Source of the DNA: Aliivibrio sp.
GTDB lineage: Bacteria > Pseudomonadota > Gammaproteobacteria > Enterobacterales > Vibrionaceae
Direction of reading: 5' to 3'
NCBI GenBank assembly: GCA_016764915.1
Contig: JAESQY010000064.1
Coordinates: forward strand, 1 to 55,877
DNA length: 55,877 bases
Position 1 is the first letter of the stretch. The number at the start of each line of letters is the position of its first letter. Position numbers and translations under genes: made by a program. This document shows positions 17,953-26,902 of the stretch, one piece after another. A model generated the notes under the pieces. The model did not search any database. It was not told the origin of the DNA and saw only the letters and a list, made by a program, of their open reading frames with translations.

Positions 17953-19497
17953 CTAATAGAGTGTCCATTTTTGCTGTTGAATGTGTTCAATAAACAGACG
18001 TAAATCAGATTCTAATGGCCTGTCTTCAATCACAGGTTCAAATTCTGCTAATACATCATTTAACATCATCTGTAGTGATTCACTAAAGTGTGAATGGTCC
18101 AGCTCATTATTACGTTTACGTAAAACCAATGCTTGAGTTGCCGACAGTAACGACGCTGATGTCACTTGCTCGGTAAGTTGCAATACACGCAAACAGTCTC
18201 GCGCTGAAATGGTGCCCATACTTACTTTATCTTGATTATGGCACTCGGTTGAACGAGAGAAAACACTGGCAGGCATGGTGTTTTTTAGCGCTTCTGCAGT
18301 CCAGGCAGAAATACCAATTTGTACGGCTTTAAAACCATGATTAATCGGTTTACGACTGCCTTCAGCACCGGTTAAGTTAAACGGAAGACCGTTATTAAAC
18401 TTATAATCCATCAATTGTGCCATTTGACGATCAAGCAAGTCTGCAATGTTAGCAACGGCTGTTTTTAATGAGTCCATCGCCATTGCAATGTGACCGCCAT
18501 AAAAGTGACCACCGTGCAGTACACGCTCATTATCGCCATCAATAATTGGATTATCATTGGCACTGTTTAGTTCGTTTTCAATCATTTGACGCAACCACGG
18601 TAGGCTATCTTGTAGCACACCGATGACATGCGGAGCGCAACGCAGAGAGTAACGATCTTGCAATCGGTCACTGTTACGAGGTGGTCGCTCTGCTTGTAGA
18701 TCAGATCGTAACCAGCTTGCAATTTGCTGCTGACCTGGATGCGGTTTAACAGCGAAAAGAGACTCATCAAAATGAAAATCGTTACCATGCATACCTACTG
18801 AGACCATCGCGGTGATCTTCGTGGCCATTTTAGCTAGGTATTCAGCACGCTTATAGGCAATGCAAGCAAGCCCAGTCATCACTGACGTACCGTTCATCAA
18901 CGCTAAACCCTCTTTCGGTTTCAACTTGATCGGTTTAATATTTAGCTCAGCAAATACATCTGCTGTTGGGCGAATCTCACCTTTATAAATAACTTCACGT
19001 TCACCAATTAACACGGCTGCTAAATATGACAACGGTGTTAGATCGCCACTTGCCCCAACAGAGCCCTCTTGCGGGATTCTTGGCGTGATATCGTGATTTA
19101 TTAGAGTGACAATCTGGTTTAATAGATCATGTGTGACCCCTGAAAACCCTTGAGAAAGAGAACAAAGACGGGTTGCCAATACCGAACGAGCTTGTTGAAC
19201 ATCTAAATTCTCACCCAGACCACAACCGTGGAATCGAGTCAGATGAAGGGGTAATTCGTCGACCAAATCGGCAGGAATAGCCACGGTACATGAGTCACCA
19301 TATCCTGTCGTTACGCCATAAATGACGCCCTCTTCTTTAAGCAAACGCTCTAAAAATGCCACACCTCGATCAATTTTAGATGTGAAAGCATCTGATGAGT
19401 TCATCACCGCTTTAGAACCATTCGCGATATCGACAACATCTTCAATTGTCAGACGATCACCACCAAAAAGGACGGTTTTTTCATTGTTATTTATCAT
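17953..19497 (-). CDS. HAL/PAL/TAL-family aromatic amino acid ammonia-lyase
   Basis: A 514-residue lyase with the MIO prosthetic-group triad Ala149-Ser150-Gly151 (VGASGDLTP) and catalytic Tyr60 (IYGVTTGYG). Family members remove ammonia from His, Phe or Tyr. Inside an APE operon it most likely forms a cinnamate-type acid, perhaps 4-coumarate from tyrosine, that ApeH could load as starter. The residues at the substrate-selectivity position align as Phe89-His90, which is neither the His-Leu of known TALs, the Phe-Leu of PALs nor the Ser-His of histidases, so the substrate is uncertain. It overlaps apeJ by 11 bases. Confidence 0.88.
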   Translation of the reverse strand: MINNNEKTVLFGGDRLTIEDVVDIANGSKAVMNSSDAFTSKIDRGVAFLERLLKEEGVIYGVTTGYGDSCTVAIPADLVDELPLHLTRFHGCGLGENLDVQQARSVLATRLCSLSQGFSGVTHDLLNQIVTLINHDITPRIPQEGSVGASGDLTPLSYLAAVLIGEREVIYKGEIRPTADVFAELNIKPIKLKPKEGLALMNGTSVMTGLACIAYKRAEYLAKMATKITAMVSVGMHGNDFHFDESLFAVKPHPGQQQIASWLRSDLQAERPPRNSDRLQDRYSLRCAPHVIGVLQDSLPWLRQMIENELNSANDNPIIDGDNERVLHGGHFYGGHIAMAMDSLKTAVANIADLLDRQMAQLMDYKFNNGLPFNLTGAEGSRKPINHGFKAVQIGISAWTAEALKNTMPASVFSRSTECHNQDKVSMGTISARDCLRVLQLTEQVTSASLLSATQALVLRKRNNELDHSHFSESLQMMLNDVLAEFEPVIEDRPLESDLRLFIEHIQQQKWTLY

Positions 19498-21175
19498 GTT
19501 TTATTCCAGTTAACTGCCAGAAATCAAAAAAGTTATACCATTGATGTGGCGCTTTTAAGGTGTAGTGCTGCAAACGTTGTGCATACTCATCAACGACCGA
19601 TTGCAACGCCTCTTCTCTTTTGCCTCTTGGCAAGATTATTTGTTCTTTAAACGGTTCAAAATAGACGTCAAAAGTGGGCTCTGCCTTACTCTCATCTCTT
19701 AAACCAAATATGGTATACACTGGCTCTTTTAAGATAGAGGCCAACATAAATGGGCCTTGTGGGAATGGTGCTGGTTTACCAAGAAAGTCAGACCAAATTA
19801 CGCGTTGCTCTTTAGTGACTGACGTGCGGTCACCAACGATGACGATCCACTCCCCTTGCTCAATTTTTTGTTGCAACAAAATAGCGGTCTCAGGACCAAT
19901 ATTGGCAACTTGAATGATGTTCAGTTCTGAGTCTGGATTAACCGCTTTCAGCACGGTGTTAAATCTTACTGCATGCTCGGTAAAGACTAATGCATTGATT
20001 TTCAACTCCTTGTGTCGACGACTTAACGCTCGGCACAATTCTAAATTCCCCAAGTGTGAGCCGAGCAGAACAATGCCTCTCTCTCGTTCCATCAACGCAG
20101 AGTAGTGCTCAATACCATGAACAGTTAAGTTCTTATCACTAAAGTCACCTTTCCATGCGGCTAATTTATCTAATAGCGTTTGACCAAATGAAAGCAGATG
20201 TTGATAGCTGCTGGTATTATAATCTAACGTGATCTGTTGCTTTTGAGCATACTCATTTAACCGAGTTAAATACCGCTCAGATTCAACTCTTGCTGTTTTT
20301 CCTGTTAAATAGTAATAAGCAATCACCGGTTTTAATAACCAACTGAATACCGTTCGGCCAAACAGAGAATAGATGGCAAGCAGCGTTTTAATGCCTACAA
20401 TTGTGCCTTGCTCAGCGTGTTTTGACCAATGCTGACCAGTAGAAGGAGTGCGTTTAATCAGCGCAGGGATCCTTGGCAGCATGCCCAATACCAAGCGCGT
20501 ATGCATTAGCGATATTTTTACGTTATCCCACAATGCATCAAAATGTGACACTCCATCTTCAGGGTAGATCACTTTCGTGTCGACAAAGCGTACGTCATTA
20601 CCTTGCCAATACAGGCGTACTAGAATCTCGGTATCAAAATCCATCCGCTTTCCGATATAACTGCGTTCAATTATATTAATCGTAGGGCCAACAGGATAGG
20701 CCCTAAAACCACACATACTATCTTGAATCGACAGAGATAGCGTTTCAATCCATACCCATATATGTGTTAAGTAACGTCCATACAATCTTGATTTTGGAAT
20801 AGATTGGTCATAAATAGGTTGGCCAGAAATAACCGCCGTAGGAAATTGTCGGGCCTGTTCAATCAACAGTGGCAGAGATGTTAAATCGTGTTGGCCATCA
20901 GCATCAATCTGTATCGCATGACTGTAACATTGCTGGTAAGCCTTTTTCATGCCAGCAATGACAGCACCGCCCTTTCCCACATTTTTCTCAAGAGTGACCA
21001 AAATGACCTGATTGTGATTCGCACACCGCTGCAGTTCTTCTTTGGTTTGCTGATTACTGCCATCATCCACAAGGATAATGTCATGACCATAGCTCAGTAA
21101 TGCGTCGATAACGTCACCGATCTTATTGCCATGGTTGTAGCAAGGTACTAAGAAGCAGGGTTTAAAACTACTCAT
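19487..21175 (-). CDS. apeJ: Fused family-2 glycosyltransferase and LPLAT-type acyltransferase ApeJ
   Basis: A 562-residue two-domain enzyme. Residues about 1-235 form a GT2 glycosyltransferase with 'VPCYNHGN', 'VDDGS' and the DxD-containing 'QIDADGQHD'. Residues about 285-555 resemble lipid A-type acyltransferases with 'LLGSHLGNLELCRA' (HxxxxE). It probably decorates the polyene carrier with a sugar and an acyl chain, anchoring it in the outer membrane. The ATG at 21175 follows AGGTGA and overlaps the apeI stop by eight bases; a GTG at 21184 is less likely. Confidence 0.88.
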   Translation of the reverse strand: MSSFKPCFLVPCYNHGNKIGDVIDALLSYGHDIILVDDGSNQQTKEELQRCANHNQVILVTLEKNVGKGGAVIAGMKKAYQQCYSHAIQIDADGQHDLTSLPLLIEQARQFPTAVISGQPIYDQSIPKSRLYGRYLTHIWVWIETLSLSIQDSMCGFRAYPVGPTINIIERSYIGKRMDFDTEILVRLYWQGNDVRFVDTKVIYPEDGVSHFDALWDNVKISLMHTRLVLGMLPRIPALIKRTPSTGQHWSKHAEQGTIVGIKTLLAIYSLFGRTVFSWLLKPVIAYYYLTGKTARVESERYLTRLNEYAQKQQITLDYNTSSYQHLLSFGQTLLDKLAAWKGDFSDKNLTVHGIEHYSALMERERGIVLLGSHLGNLELCRALSRRHKELKINALVFTEHAVRFNTVLKAVNPDSELNIIQVANIGPETAILLQQKIEQGEWIVIVGDRTSVTKEQRVIWSDFLGKPAPFPQGPFMLASILKEPVYTIFGLRDESKAEPTFDVYFEPFKEQIILPRGKREEALQSVVDEYAQRLQHYTLKAPHQWYNFFDFWQLTGIKHDK

Positions 21176-21560
21176 CGCTATCACCTAGTAAGATCCGGCC
21201 TGATGAGTGAACCCCTTCACTTGAAACATAAGTAAAATAGAGCTTTTTTCTCTCTGCTTGCCACGACAGCTGCAACTCAACTTTGTTGTTTGGTAGTATG
21301 GCTTTTTGAAATTTAACCACTTCCATACCTAAAAATGTGGTTAACGCTCCAAGATGTTGAACACCGTAGAAGATAGCCCAGTCAATTTGAGTCACACCGG
21401 GTAACAGAGGTTGTTTTGCAAAGTGCCCTTGAAAATCAACAATATCGTCGTCAATTTGCATCGAGATGATCACTCCTTTGCCTTTTTTCATAACCGCAGC
21501 AACATCTGATTGTTCATCTATTTCTACCACTGTTATTACGGTTGGTTTACGCTTTGTCAT
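21168..21560 (-). CDS. apeI: 3-hydroxyacyl-ACP dehydratase ApeI
   Basis: A 130-residue hot-dog dehydratase with the FabA/FabZ-type active block 'DFQGHFAKQPLLPGVTQIDW', which contains the catalytic His. It should dehydrate 3-hydroxyacyl intermediates to build the polyene, acting with ApeP at the other end of the operon. AGG precedes the ATG. A gap of about 60 bases separates it from apeH. Confidence 0.9.
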   Translation of the reverse strand: MTKRKPTVITVVEIDEQSDVAAVMKKGKGVIISMQIDDDIVDFQGHFAKQPLLPGVTQIDWAIFYGVQHLGALTTFLGMEVVKFQKAILPNNKVELQLSWQAERKKLYFTYVSSEGVHSSGRILLGDSDE

Positions 21561-21619
21561 TACTACCTATCTCAATTTTATATCTGTTTTAGCGTGTCAG
21601 AAAAAAGCCTACACTAAGG

Positions 21620-22993
21620 TTACGATTCAAATAAACTGACTAAGTCTCGCTGTATTCTTTTGCCTTGACTGTTGGTTGGGATTTCATTGACAACTCTAAA
21701 TTTTCGGGGAATTCCAACCGGTTCAAGCCACTCACGTAGATATTTTCTCAGCTCAATCCAGAACTTACCTTTACCAATAAGTGCTATTCTATCATCACCA
21801 TACGGCGTTAATGTAATGACAGCACATAATATAGTTCGATTTTCAACGATAATCGGAACCACCGCTGACTCATCAGCAAATTGAAGTTGACTCAGTCGTT
21901 TTTCTACCTCAGTTAATGACAGGCGCTTCTCTTCAATTTTAATGACTCGATCGGCACGTCCTTTCAGCACAAATTGATTGTTTGGCATTAATTGACAGTA
22001 ATCACTGGTGTCATACCACTGCGGTTCAAAAATAAAAGGGGATTTAATGGTTAAGCAACCGTCAGGATTCAGCCGAGCACTCACACAGGGAAACAGTGTC
22101 CACAAATTACATTCCGCTTGCTGTTGGCGGTAGGCGATACCACCCGTTTCTGTGCTACCAAAAACCTCAATCGGCAACACACCTAAGCGCTGTAAAGAGC
22201 TCTTAGCGGCTTCTTCTGGCAATGGACCTCCCGATGAAAATAGAGCGCGATACTGTCCGGTGCCTTCCGCGTTATCTACTCTTTTCAACAAGGCTGGGCT
22301 GCTGATCAATGTCCGATTGTCCTGAGCATTTATTAATACTTGCTCAGGATAAACTAAGTTTAATCGTTCAAAAGCTCTGCCGCTACATAAAGGCCATAAC
22401 ACGCGAAACAGTAGCCCATAAATGTGCTGATGTGACACAGTACTGCAAATGATCGTGTTACCAAGCAACGGTCCCCATAACGCTTCCAATTGATCCACTT
22501 CACAACTTAAATGCTGCAAGTTTTTCTCTATTGGTTTTGGTGTATCACTTGTTCCTGAAGTAAACAGTGTCAATTGGATATCTTGCAATACTAATGAGCT
22601 AAAGGCTTTATTTCTACACTGATTACCAGTAACACAGTGCTCTAATGGCAGCTTGTATGCGGGTTTATTAAATAGGTTATCCAATAAGCCATCATGCAAC
22701 GTTGCATCAAAAAGTGAAGATAGCTCCTCTAAAGCGGCAGGCTGATAATTACTGGGTAAAATAAGATGTTTTCCTGCATGTGCCAATGCCATAAATGCGA
22801 CAGCGCAGTAGTAACTGTCTTGAAAACAGAGCGCCCATTTATGTTCGTCTCTCTCTATTAATCGCTGTGAGAGTTCAAAGACATCTGTTGAGAACTGTTG
22901 CCAGCAGGTATCCGAATCTTGATGTTTTGCGACCACCCCCTCTTTGCGTTCAGACATCAGGTCATTTAAAGAGAGATATTGATTATGCACCAC
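21620..22993 (-). CDS. apeH: Acyl-AMP ligase (aryl-acid:ACP synthetase) ApeH
   Basis: A 457-residue ANL-superfamily ligase. The ATP/phosphate loop is 'LFTSGTSDTPKP', followed by 'EVFGSTETGG', 'WYDTSDYC' and 'KGRADRVIKIEEKR', with a C-terminal Lys in 'SQGKRIQRD' that would complete adenylation. It should activate the aromatic starter acid and transfer it to the ACP. It begins at GTG (22993 or 22990), overlapping the end of the membrane-protein gene. The protein is shorter than CoA ligases, as expected for ApeH. Confidence 0.88.
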   Translation of the reverse strand: MVHNQYLSLNDLMSERKEGVVAKHQDSDTCWQQFSTDVFELSQRLIERDEHKWALCFQDSYYCAVAFMALAHAGKHLILPSNYQPAALEELSSLFDATLHDGLLDNLFNKPAYKLPLEHCVTGNQCRNKAFSSLVLQDIQLTLFTSGTSDTPKPIEKNLQHLSCEVDQLEALWGPLLGNTIICSTVSHQHIYGLLFRVLWPLCSGRAFERLNLVYPEQVLINAQDNRTLISSPALLKRVDNAEGTGQYRALFSSGGPLPEEAAKSSLQRLGVLPIEVFGSTETGGIAYRQQQAECNLWTLFPCVSARLNPDGCLTIKSPFIFEPQWYDTSDYCQLMPNNQFVLKGRADRVIKIEEKRLSLTEVEKRLSQLQFADESAVVPIIVENRTILCAVITLTPYGDDRIALIGKGKFWIELRKYLREWLEPVGIPRKFRVVNEIPTNSQGKRIQRDLVSLFES

Positions 22994-23543
22994 TGGTTTG
23001 TACTCGTTTTCTGATAATAAACTCGATACTAAAAAGCGTTCCCATGAGTAGATAACTGATTAGTCCGTTGTAGAGTGTCCAGATCTCCATCGTCAAGAAA
23101 CACGTCGTTAACGATGTTAATCCGTTGATGACAAAAAAGACAGACCATACAACGGTCACTTTTCGAGTGTATAAAATGGCCGTATCGGGAAGATTAGGAT
23201 CTTGTAGTCTGGCTAATCGCTCAATAATGCTCTGTTTTTGAAACAAACTAGTGACAAATACGATTAACATGAACAGATTGACCATCACTGGATAGAAAGT
23301 AAACCAACCCTCATCTTTAAAAATCATGCCTAGAAGGGTCAACACCACACCAGATATCCCGCTAAGCCAAGCGATGTATTTTAGCTCTTTGAGGGGAACG
23401 CTATTGCCAACAAAAATTCTTAGCGTAAATAACACAACTAAAACAATCGCTACTGAGCCTATGCCATAATTATTGAGTCCATAATAGACAGCAAAAGGAT
23501 AAGCCAGCAGCGTAATTGCTGACAGCAGTGCTATAAGACGCAT
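22983..23543 (-). CDS. apeG: COG4648-type membrane protein of the aryl polyene operon
   Basis: A 186-residue integral membrane protein with about five to six hydrophobic segments and few polar loops. It matches the conserved small membrane protein between the ACP and ligase genes of APE operons. No enzymatic motif is visible; its role in pigment assembly is not known. It is joined to the second ACP gene by TAATG. The symbol follows its operon position. Confidence 0.75.
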   Translation of the reverse strand: MRLIALLSAITLLAYPFAVYYGLNNYGIGSVAIVLVVLFTLRIFVGNSVPLKELKYIAWLSGISGVVLTLLGMIFKDEGWFTFYPVMVNLFMLIVFVTSLFQKQSIIERLARLQDPNLPDTAILYTRKVTVVWSVFFVINGLTSLTTCFLTMEIWTLYNGLISYLLMGTLFSIEFIIRKRVQTSGA

Positions 23544-23800
23544 TATTTTTCCTGTAACAGTGCAGTGACTGAGTTGACAACATCGTCAACCGTTCTCACT
23601 TCTTTAAACTCTTCAGGTTTTATTTTTTTACCGGTTACTTTTTGTAAATGCACCACCAGATCAACAGCATCAATGCTGTCTAAGTCAAGATCGGTATACA
23701 GTTGTGCCGATGGTGATATATCGTCAACATTCACCTCAAACAGCTCAACCAGAGCATCACTCACCTGTTTTAATACTTCTTCTTTACTTACTTGGCTCAT
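23543..23800 (-). CDS. apeF: Acyl carrier protein 2 (ApeF)
   Basis: An 85-residue acyl carrier protein. Ser42 in 'DLDLDSIDAVDLV' is the expected phosphopantetheine attachment site. It carries the growing polyene, or the starter, between the Ape enzymes. It starts five bases after the first ACP gene and shares TAATG with the next gene. Which of the two ACPs corresponds to ApeE or ApeF is assigned from gene order. Confidence 0.88.
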   Translation of the reverse strand: MSQVSKEEVLKQVSDALVELFEVNVDDISPSAQLYTDLDLDSIDAVDLVVHLQKVTGKKIKPEEFKEVRTVDDVVNSVTALLQEK

Positions 23801-23805
23801 TGTAT

Positions 23806-24069
23806 CTACCCTTTGGTTCCGTTTGCTTCTATATATAGTGCTAAATTTGCCACTGAAGCAAAGTGTACTCTTGTTTTGCTATCATCTGAATCAATTACAA
23901 TGTCATAATTTTTCTTAATCGCCAGTCCTAACTCAAGCGCATCAATGGAATCCAGCCCTAGCCCTTCACCAAACAGTGATGCATCCGTTTCGATATCATC
24001 TACTGAAATATCTTCTAGGTTTAACGCTTCAATAATGAGCAATTTTAGATCGGTATGGAGTTGAGTCAC
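23806..24069 (-). CDS. apeE: Acyl carrier protein 1 (ApeE)
   Basis: An 87-residue acyl carrier protein. Ser41 in 'GLGLDSIDALELG' is the expected phosphopantetheine site. Paired ACP genes are typical of APE operons, where one copy is usually the main carrier. No phosphopantetheinyl transferase gene is in this window, so activation must come from elsewhere. The symbol is by position. Confidence 0.88.
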   Translation of the reverse strand: MTQLHTDLKLLIIEALNLEDISVDDIETDASLFGEGLGLDSIDALELGLAIKKNYDIVIDSDDSKTRVHFASVANLALYIEANGTKG

Positions 24070-24107
24070 AATAGCCTACTTAATTATAATGATTATCTGT
24101 AAGTACT

Positions 24108-24875
24108 TTATGGAAAAAGCACCTTGTTTAAATGTTTATTTAACGCTCTTGCTGCCAGCGAAAGTGAGCACGCGTCCTCAATAAATTGCTTAACGACAAT
24201 CCTCTCTTTCACTTCAACCGTAAACATAGGTTTCACTGTTGGTACCTGATACCACCGTTTCTCTTTAGTTAGAAAACTTGGAGAGACCGAAATGTGAATA
24301 ACTCGTAAGTCGGTTTCTGTGCGTACTGCGATTTGAGAAGCACCACGCTGTAATGCTATTTCGCCCTGTTCTTTGGTTCTTGTACCTTCTGGAAACACTA
24401 GAAGTAGATTACCAGATCCCAATCTTTCACTGCAAGAATCAAGCAGTTGTTCCGGGTTAATATTTGGAATGTAACCCGCCGCTTTAACGATTCCCTTGAT
24501 AAAGAAGTTATCCCAAATACTTGCTTTAACCAAGCAATCACATTGAGGAAGTTGAGATCCAATTAATACATAATCGATCAGGCTTGGATGATTAGCAACG
24601 ATCAAACAACCTTTGTCGCTTTTTAATTTCTCTGTGCCAATAAACTGATAATCTATCGCGCCACAAAATTTCATCGTTTGACAAAAAAGCAAAAAAGCTT
24701 TTTGTATGATTGATTGTGCAACGTGTTCTTTTTTAGATTTATCTTTAATCGTTAACGTCTGTAATGGCACAAAAATAAAGGCTAAACAGAGAGCCCCAAT
24801 ACCAAAAAAAATAAAACATAAACCAGTGGCAAAAACACGCCAACCTTGACTGAGTAGTAAAAAAATAGTGTTCAC
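24108..24875 (-). CDS. apeD: PlsC-like acyltransferase of the aryl polyene operon
   Basis: A 255-residue membrane-associated acyltransferase of the 1-acylglycerol-3-phosphate acyltransferase (LPLAT) family. It has an N-terminal hydrophobic stretch (about 10-40), the HxxxxD motif in 'NHPSLID' and the substrate-binding block 'VFPEGTRTKEQG'. It probably transfers the polyene or a fatty acid onto a lipid-like acceptor. It starts six bases after apeC. Confidence 0.85.
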   Translation of the reverse strand: MNTIFLLLSQGWRVFATGLCFIFFGIGALCLAFIFVPLQTLTIKDKSKKEHVAQSIIQKAFLLFCQTMKFCGAIDYQFIGTEKLKSDKGCLIVANHPSLIDYVLIGSQLPQCDCLVKASIWDNFFIKGIVKAAGYIPNINPEQLLDSCSERLGSGNLLLVFPEGTRTKEQGEIALQRGASQIAVRTETDLRVIHISVSPSFLTKEKRWYQVPTVKPMFTVEVKERIVVKQFIEDACSLSLAARALNKHLNKVLFP

Positions 24876-24881
24876 GCTTAA

Positions 24882-25640
24882 TTACTTCTCATCAACTTGT
24901 AACCAACGATAGCATGATCTATTCGTTTCAATGCTCCACTGTTTTGAGCTATTCAGCATGTTGTAGAGAAACTGCAGTCCGTCTGGATATTGAGTTTCTA
25001 GACTTGAATCAATTGAAACATCTTTTTTTGTGGTGAGTGGTTTGGGCTCTCTCGTAAACGTAAATTGATCACCAGACTCAATGATCATGCCAATTGCATA
25101 GCCTTGATAATCATGGGTTTCAAATTCAGCATACCTAGGCGGAAGTGGTTCATCAAAATTCACAACAAGCACTTTATGCGATGGGTTTTGATGCAGGTAA
25201 GCTATGGAATCAATTAAGGCACAATGAAAGGTTTCGTCACAAGATGCGATAGAGGTGACCGAAGTGGTTAACTTTGCAGCAATAGTAAACAATCCTGAAG
25301 CCGTATTATGTACCGACTGGGAAAAGGCCATCGGCGACGCATCATCACCTTTTAAGATGTCCTCTAACAATGAGACAGTGCGAGTGAGTTCACCATGCCG
25401 GCTAGCAAATACAATATAATCAATTGTCTGTTCGTCGCTGACTGTGATCGCGGTTTGAATAGCCAATTTACTCAAGCTGCTCAGTCTACGTCTCATCATT
25501 GCTGGGATTCTATCAACGGGTGGTTTTTCTGGGTCAATTGGCCACTGATTGTTGTTTGCCCAACCGAGCCAGTCACTGTTCGTAACCAAACCCGGAGAGG
25601 TTGCTGCCCAATGTAAAAGGTTAAAATGCATATTACCCAA
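24882..25640 (-). CDS. apeC: Ketosynthase-like chain length factor ApeC
   Basis: A 252-residue protein of the beta-ketoacyl synthase-like N-terminal family, first gene of the aryl polyene operon. It covers only part of a ketosynthase fold ('SVHNTASGLFTIAA', 'SIASCDETF') and lacks the second-half His motifs, so it is expected to be inactive alone. In studied APE systems it pairs with ApeO and sets chain length. The TTG at 25640 has AAGGAAG seven bases upstream, while the ATG at 25631 is spaced poorly, so the TTG start is favoured. Confidence 0.85.
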   Translation of the reverse strand: MGNMHFNLLHWAATSPGLVTNSDWLGWANNNQWPIDPEKPPVDRIPAMMRRRLSSLSKLAIQTAITVSDEQTIDYIVFASRHGELTRTVSLLEDILKGDDASPMAFSQSVHNTASGLFTIAAKLTTSVTSIASCDETFHCALIDSIAYLHQNPSHKVLVVNFDEPLPPRYAEFETHDYQGYAIGMIIESGDQFTFTREPKPLTTKKDVSIDSSLETQYPDGLQFLYNMLNSSKQWSIETNRSCYRWLQVDEK

Positions 25641-25717
25641 GAAGACTTCCTTTCATCATAGGTTTTATAAAAAATCACGCTAACAGACTGAAAAGTCAAA
25701 ATGTATTGGCTGTAAAA

Positions 25718-25730
25718 TAGCATAATGCTA
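25718..25730. promoter_or_regulatory. Palindrome between the divergent ape transcription units
   Basis: TAGCATAATGCTA is a perfect 6+6 palindrome with one central base, placed midway between the start codons of apeC (minus) and the methyltransferase (plus). Its position suits an operator controlling both directions. No regulator gene is nearby, and binding is only inferred. Confidence 0.35.
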
Positions 25731-25792
25731 GTATCATTTGAATCATGGAATGAATTTAATCTATTCCAATATCAAAGATAAGGTATAAATCA

Positions 25793-26860
25793 GTGATCCT
25801 TTACGATAAAGACCCCTTTTCGGCACTTGAAGCAAAGACTCAAGCACAACAGCTCTCTTTTGCTCCAATAACCTTTCATACCGCACGCACTCTACGAGAC
25901 TTAGGTATTTTATCTGCATTAGATACAGCAGGTTCAACGGGTTTAAATGCATCTCAGATAGCGGAACAAACTGGCGTATCAGAATATGGGGTAAAAGTAT
26001 TATTAGATATGGCATTGAGTGCTTTTATCGTAACTTGGCAGCAGCCCAATTATGTTATCGCCAACCTTGGACACTATTTAACGAACGACAAAATGACCGA
26101 AGCGAATATGGATTTCACTGCCGATGTCTGTTATTCGGCAATGCAACACCTCACTGAGTCGATAGTGAAAGGGCAACCTGCGGGCCTGAAAGAGCTCGGT
26201 GATTGGCCAACTATCTATGAAGGTTTATCAACCCTGCCAGCTAAAGCCAAAGAGAGTTGGTTTAAATTCGACCATTTCTATTCTGATCGCTCTTTTCCCA
26301 TTCTTTTAAAGAAAATATTTGCTGACAAACCTAAACGTCTATTTGATATCGGCGGAAATACTGGCAAGTGGGCATTGGAGTGTTGCAAATACGATAATGA
26401 TGTAGAAGTCACCATCATTGATTTGCCACAACAGATTGAAATGGCACTGGTCAACGCTGAAAAACAAGGGTTTTCAGGTCGTATTCTGGGTCACCCAACA
26501 AATATGTTAGACGCCAGCAGTTCACTTCCTAAGGGGGCTGATGTGTGGTGGATGAGTCAGTTCTTGGACTGTTTCTCACCAATGGAGATATTGAGTATTT
26601 TACGTCGAGTTAGAGCGGCAATGGCCAGCGATGCCAAAGTGTATATTCTTGAGCTTTTTTGGGACATACAAAAATACGAAGCGGCTGCCCATAGCTTAAA
26701 TGCAACCTCTCTCTATTTCACTTGCCTTGCTAATGGTAACAGCCGTTTTTATCGCAGTGATGATTTTCTCGAAATTGTTAAAGAAGCGGGCTTTGAGGTC
26801 AAAGAGCAGACCAATAATATTGGTTTAGGCCATACGTTATTAGAGCTTTGCCCAGCTTAA
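25793..26860 (+). CDS. SAM-dependent O-methyltransferase-like protein divergent from the ape operon
   Basis: A 355-residue class I methyltransferase with an N-terminal winged-helix dimerisation part (about 20-95) and a SAM-binding core with 'LFDIGGNTGKW' (about 183-193), 'IIDLPQQIEMA' and 'MSQFLDCF'. The layout resembles plant/bacterial O-methyltransferases that act on small aromatic molecules. Next to the APE operon it probably methylates the aryl head group, consistent with the methylated or methoxylated heads known for Vibrio-type aryl polyenes. It starts at GTG behind AAGG and forms an operon with the flavoprotein gene. Confidence 0.85.
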   Translation: MILYDKDPFSALEAKTQAQQLSFAPITFHTARTLRDLGILSALDTAGSTGLNASQIAEQTGVSEYGVKVLLDMALSAFIVTWQQPNYVIANLGHYLTNDKMTEANMDFTADVCYSAMQHLTESIVKGQPAGLKELGDWPTIYEGLSTLPAKAKESWFKFDHFYSDRSFPILLKKIFADKPKRLFDIGGNTGKWALECCKYDNDVEVTIIDLPQQIEMALVNAEKQGFSGRILGHPTNMLDASSSLPKGADVWWMSQFLDCFSPMEILSILRRVRAAMASDAKVYILELFWDIQKYEAAAHSLNATSLYFTCLANGNSRFYRSDDFLEIVKEAGFEVKEQTNNIGLGHTLLELCPA

Positions 26861-26902
26861 TAAGTTTACCGATTAGTATAAAAATACAATTAAGGATCTA
26901 CT

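Noticed and set aside
17949..17990. TTG start extending the thioesterase into the ammonia-lyase gene
   Set aside because: The ATG at 17948 directly after the lyase stop gives the family N-terminus and fits the tight operon spacing.
10266..25640. Fatty-acid synthesis operon as the identity of the large minus-strand cluster
   Set aside because: The ammonia-lyase, DUF3261 lipoprotein, LolA-like and MMPL genes and the GT2-acyltransferase fusion are not part of housekeeping fatty-acid loci but match aryl polyene operons.
25761..26015. Minus-strand frame across the methyltransferase start
   Set aside because: It lies opposite a clear methyltransferase gene and shows no domain; a shadow frame.
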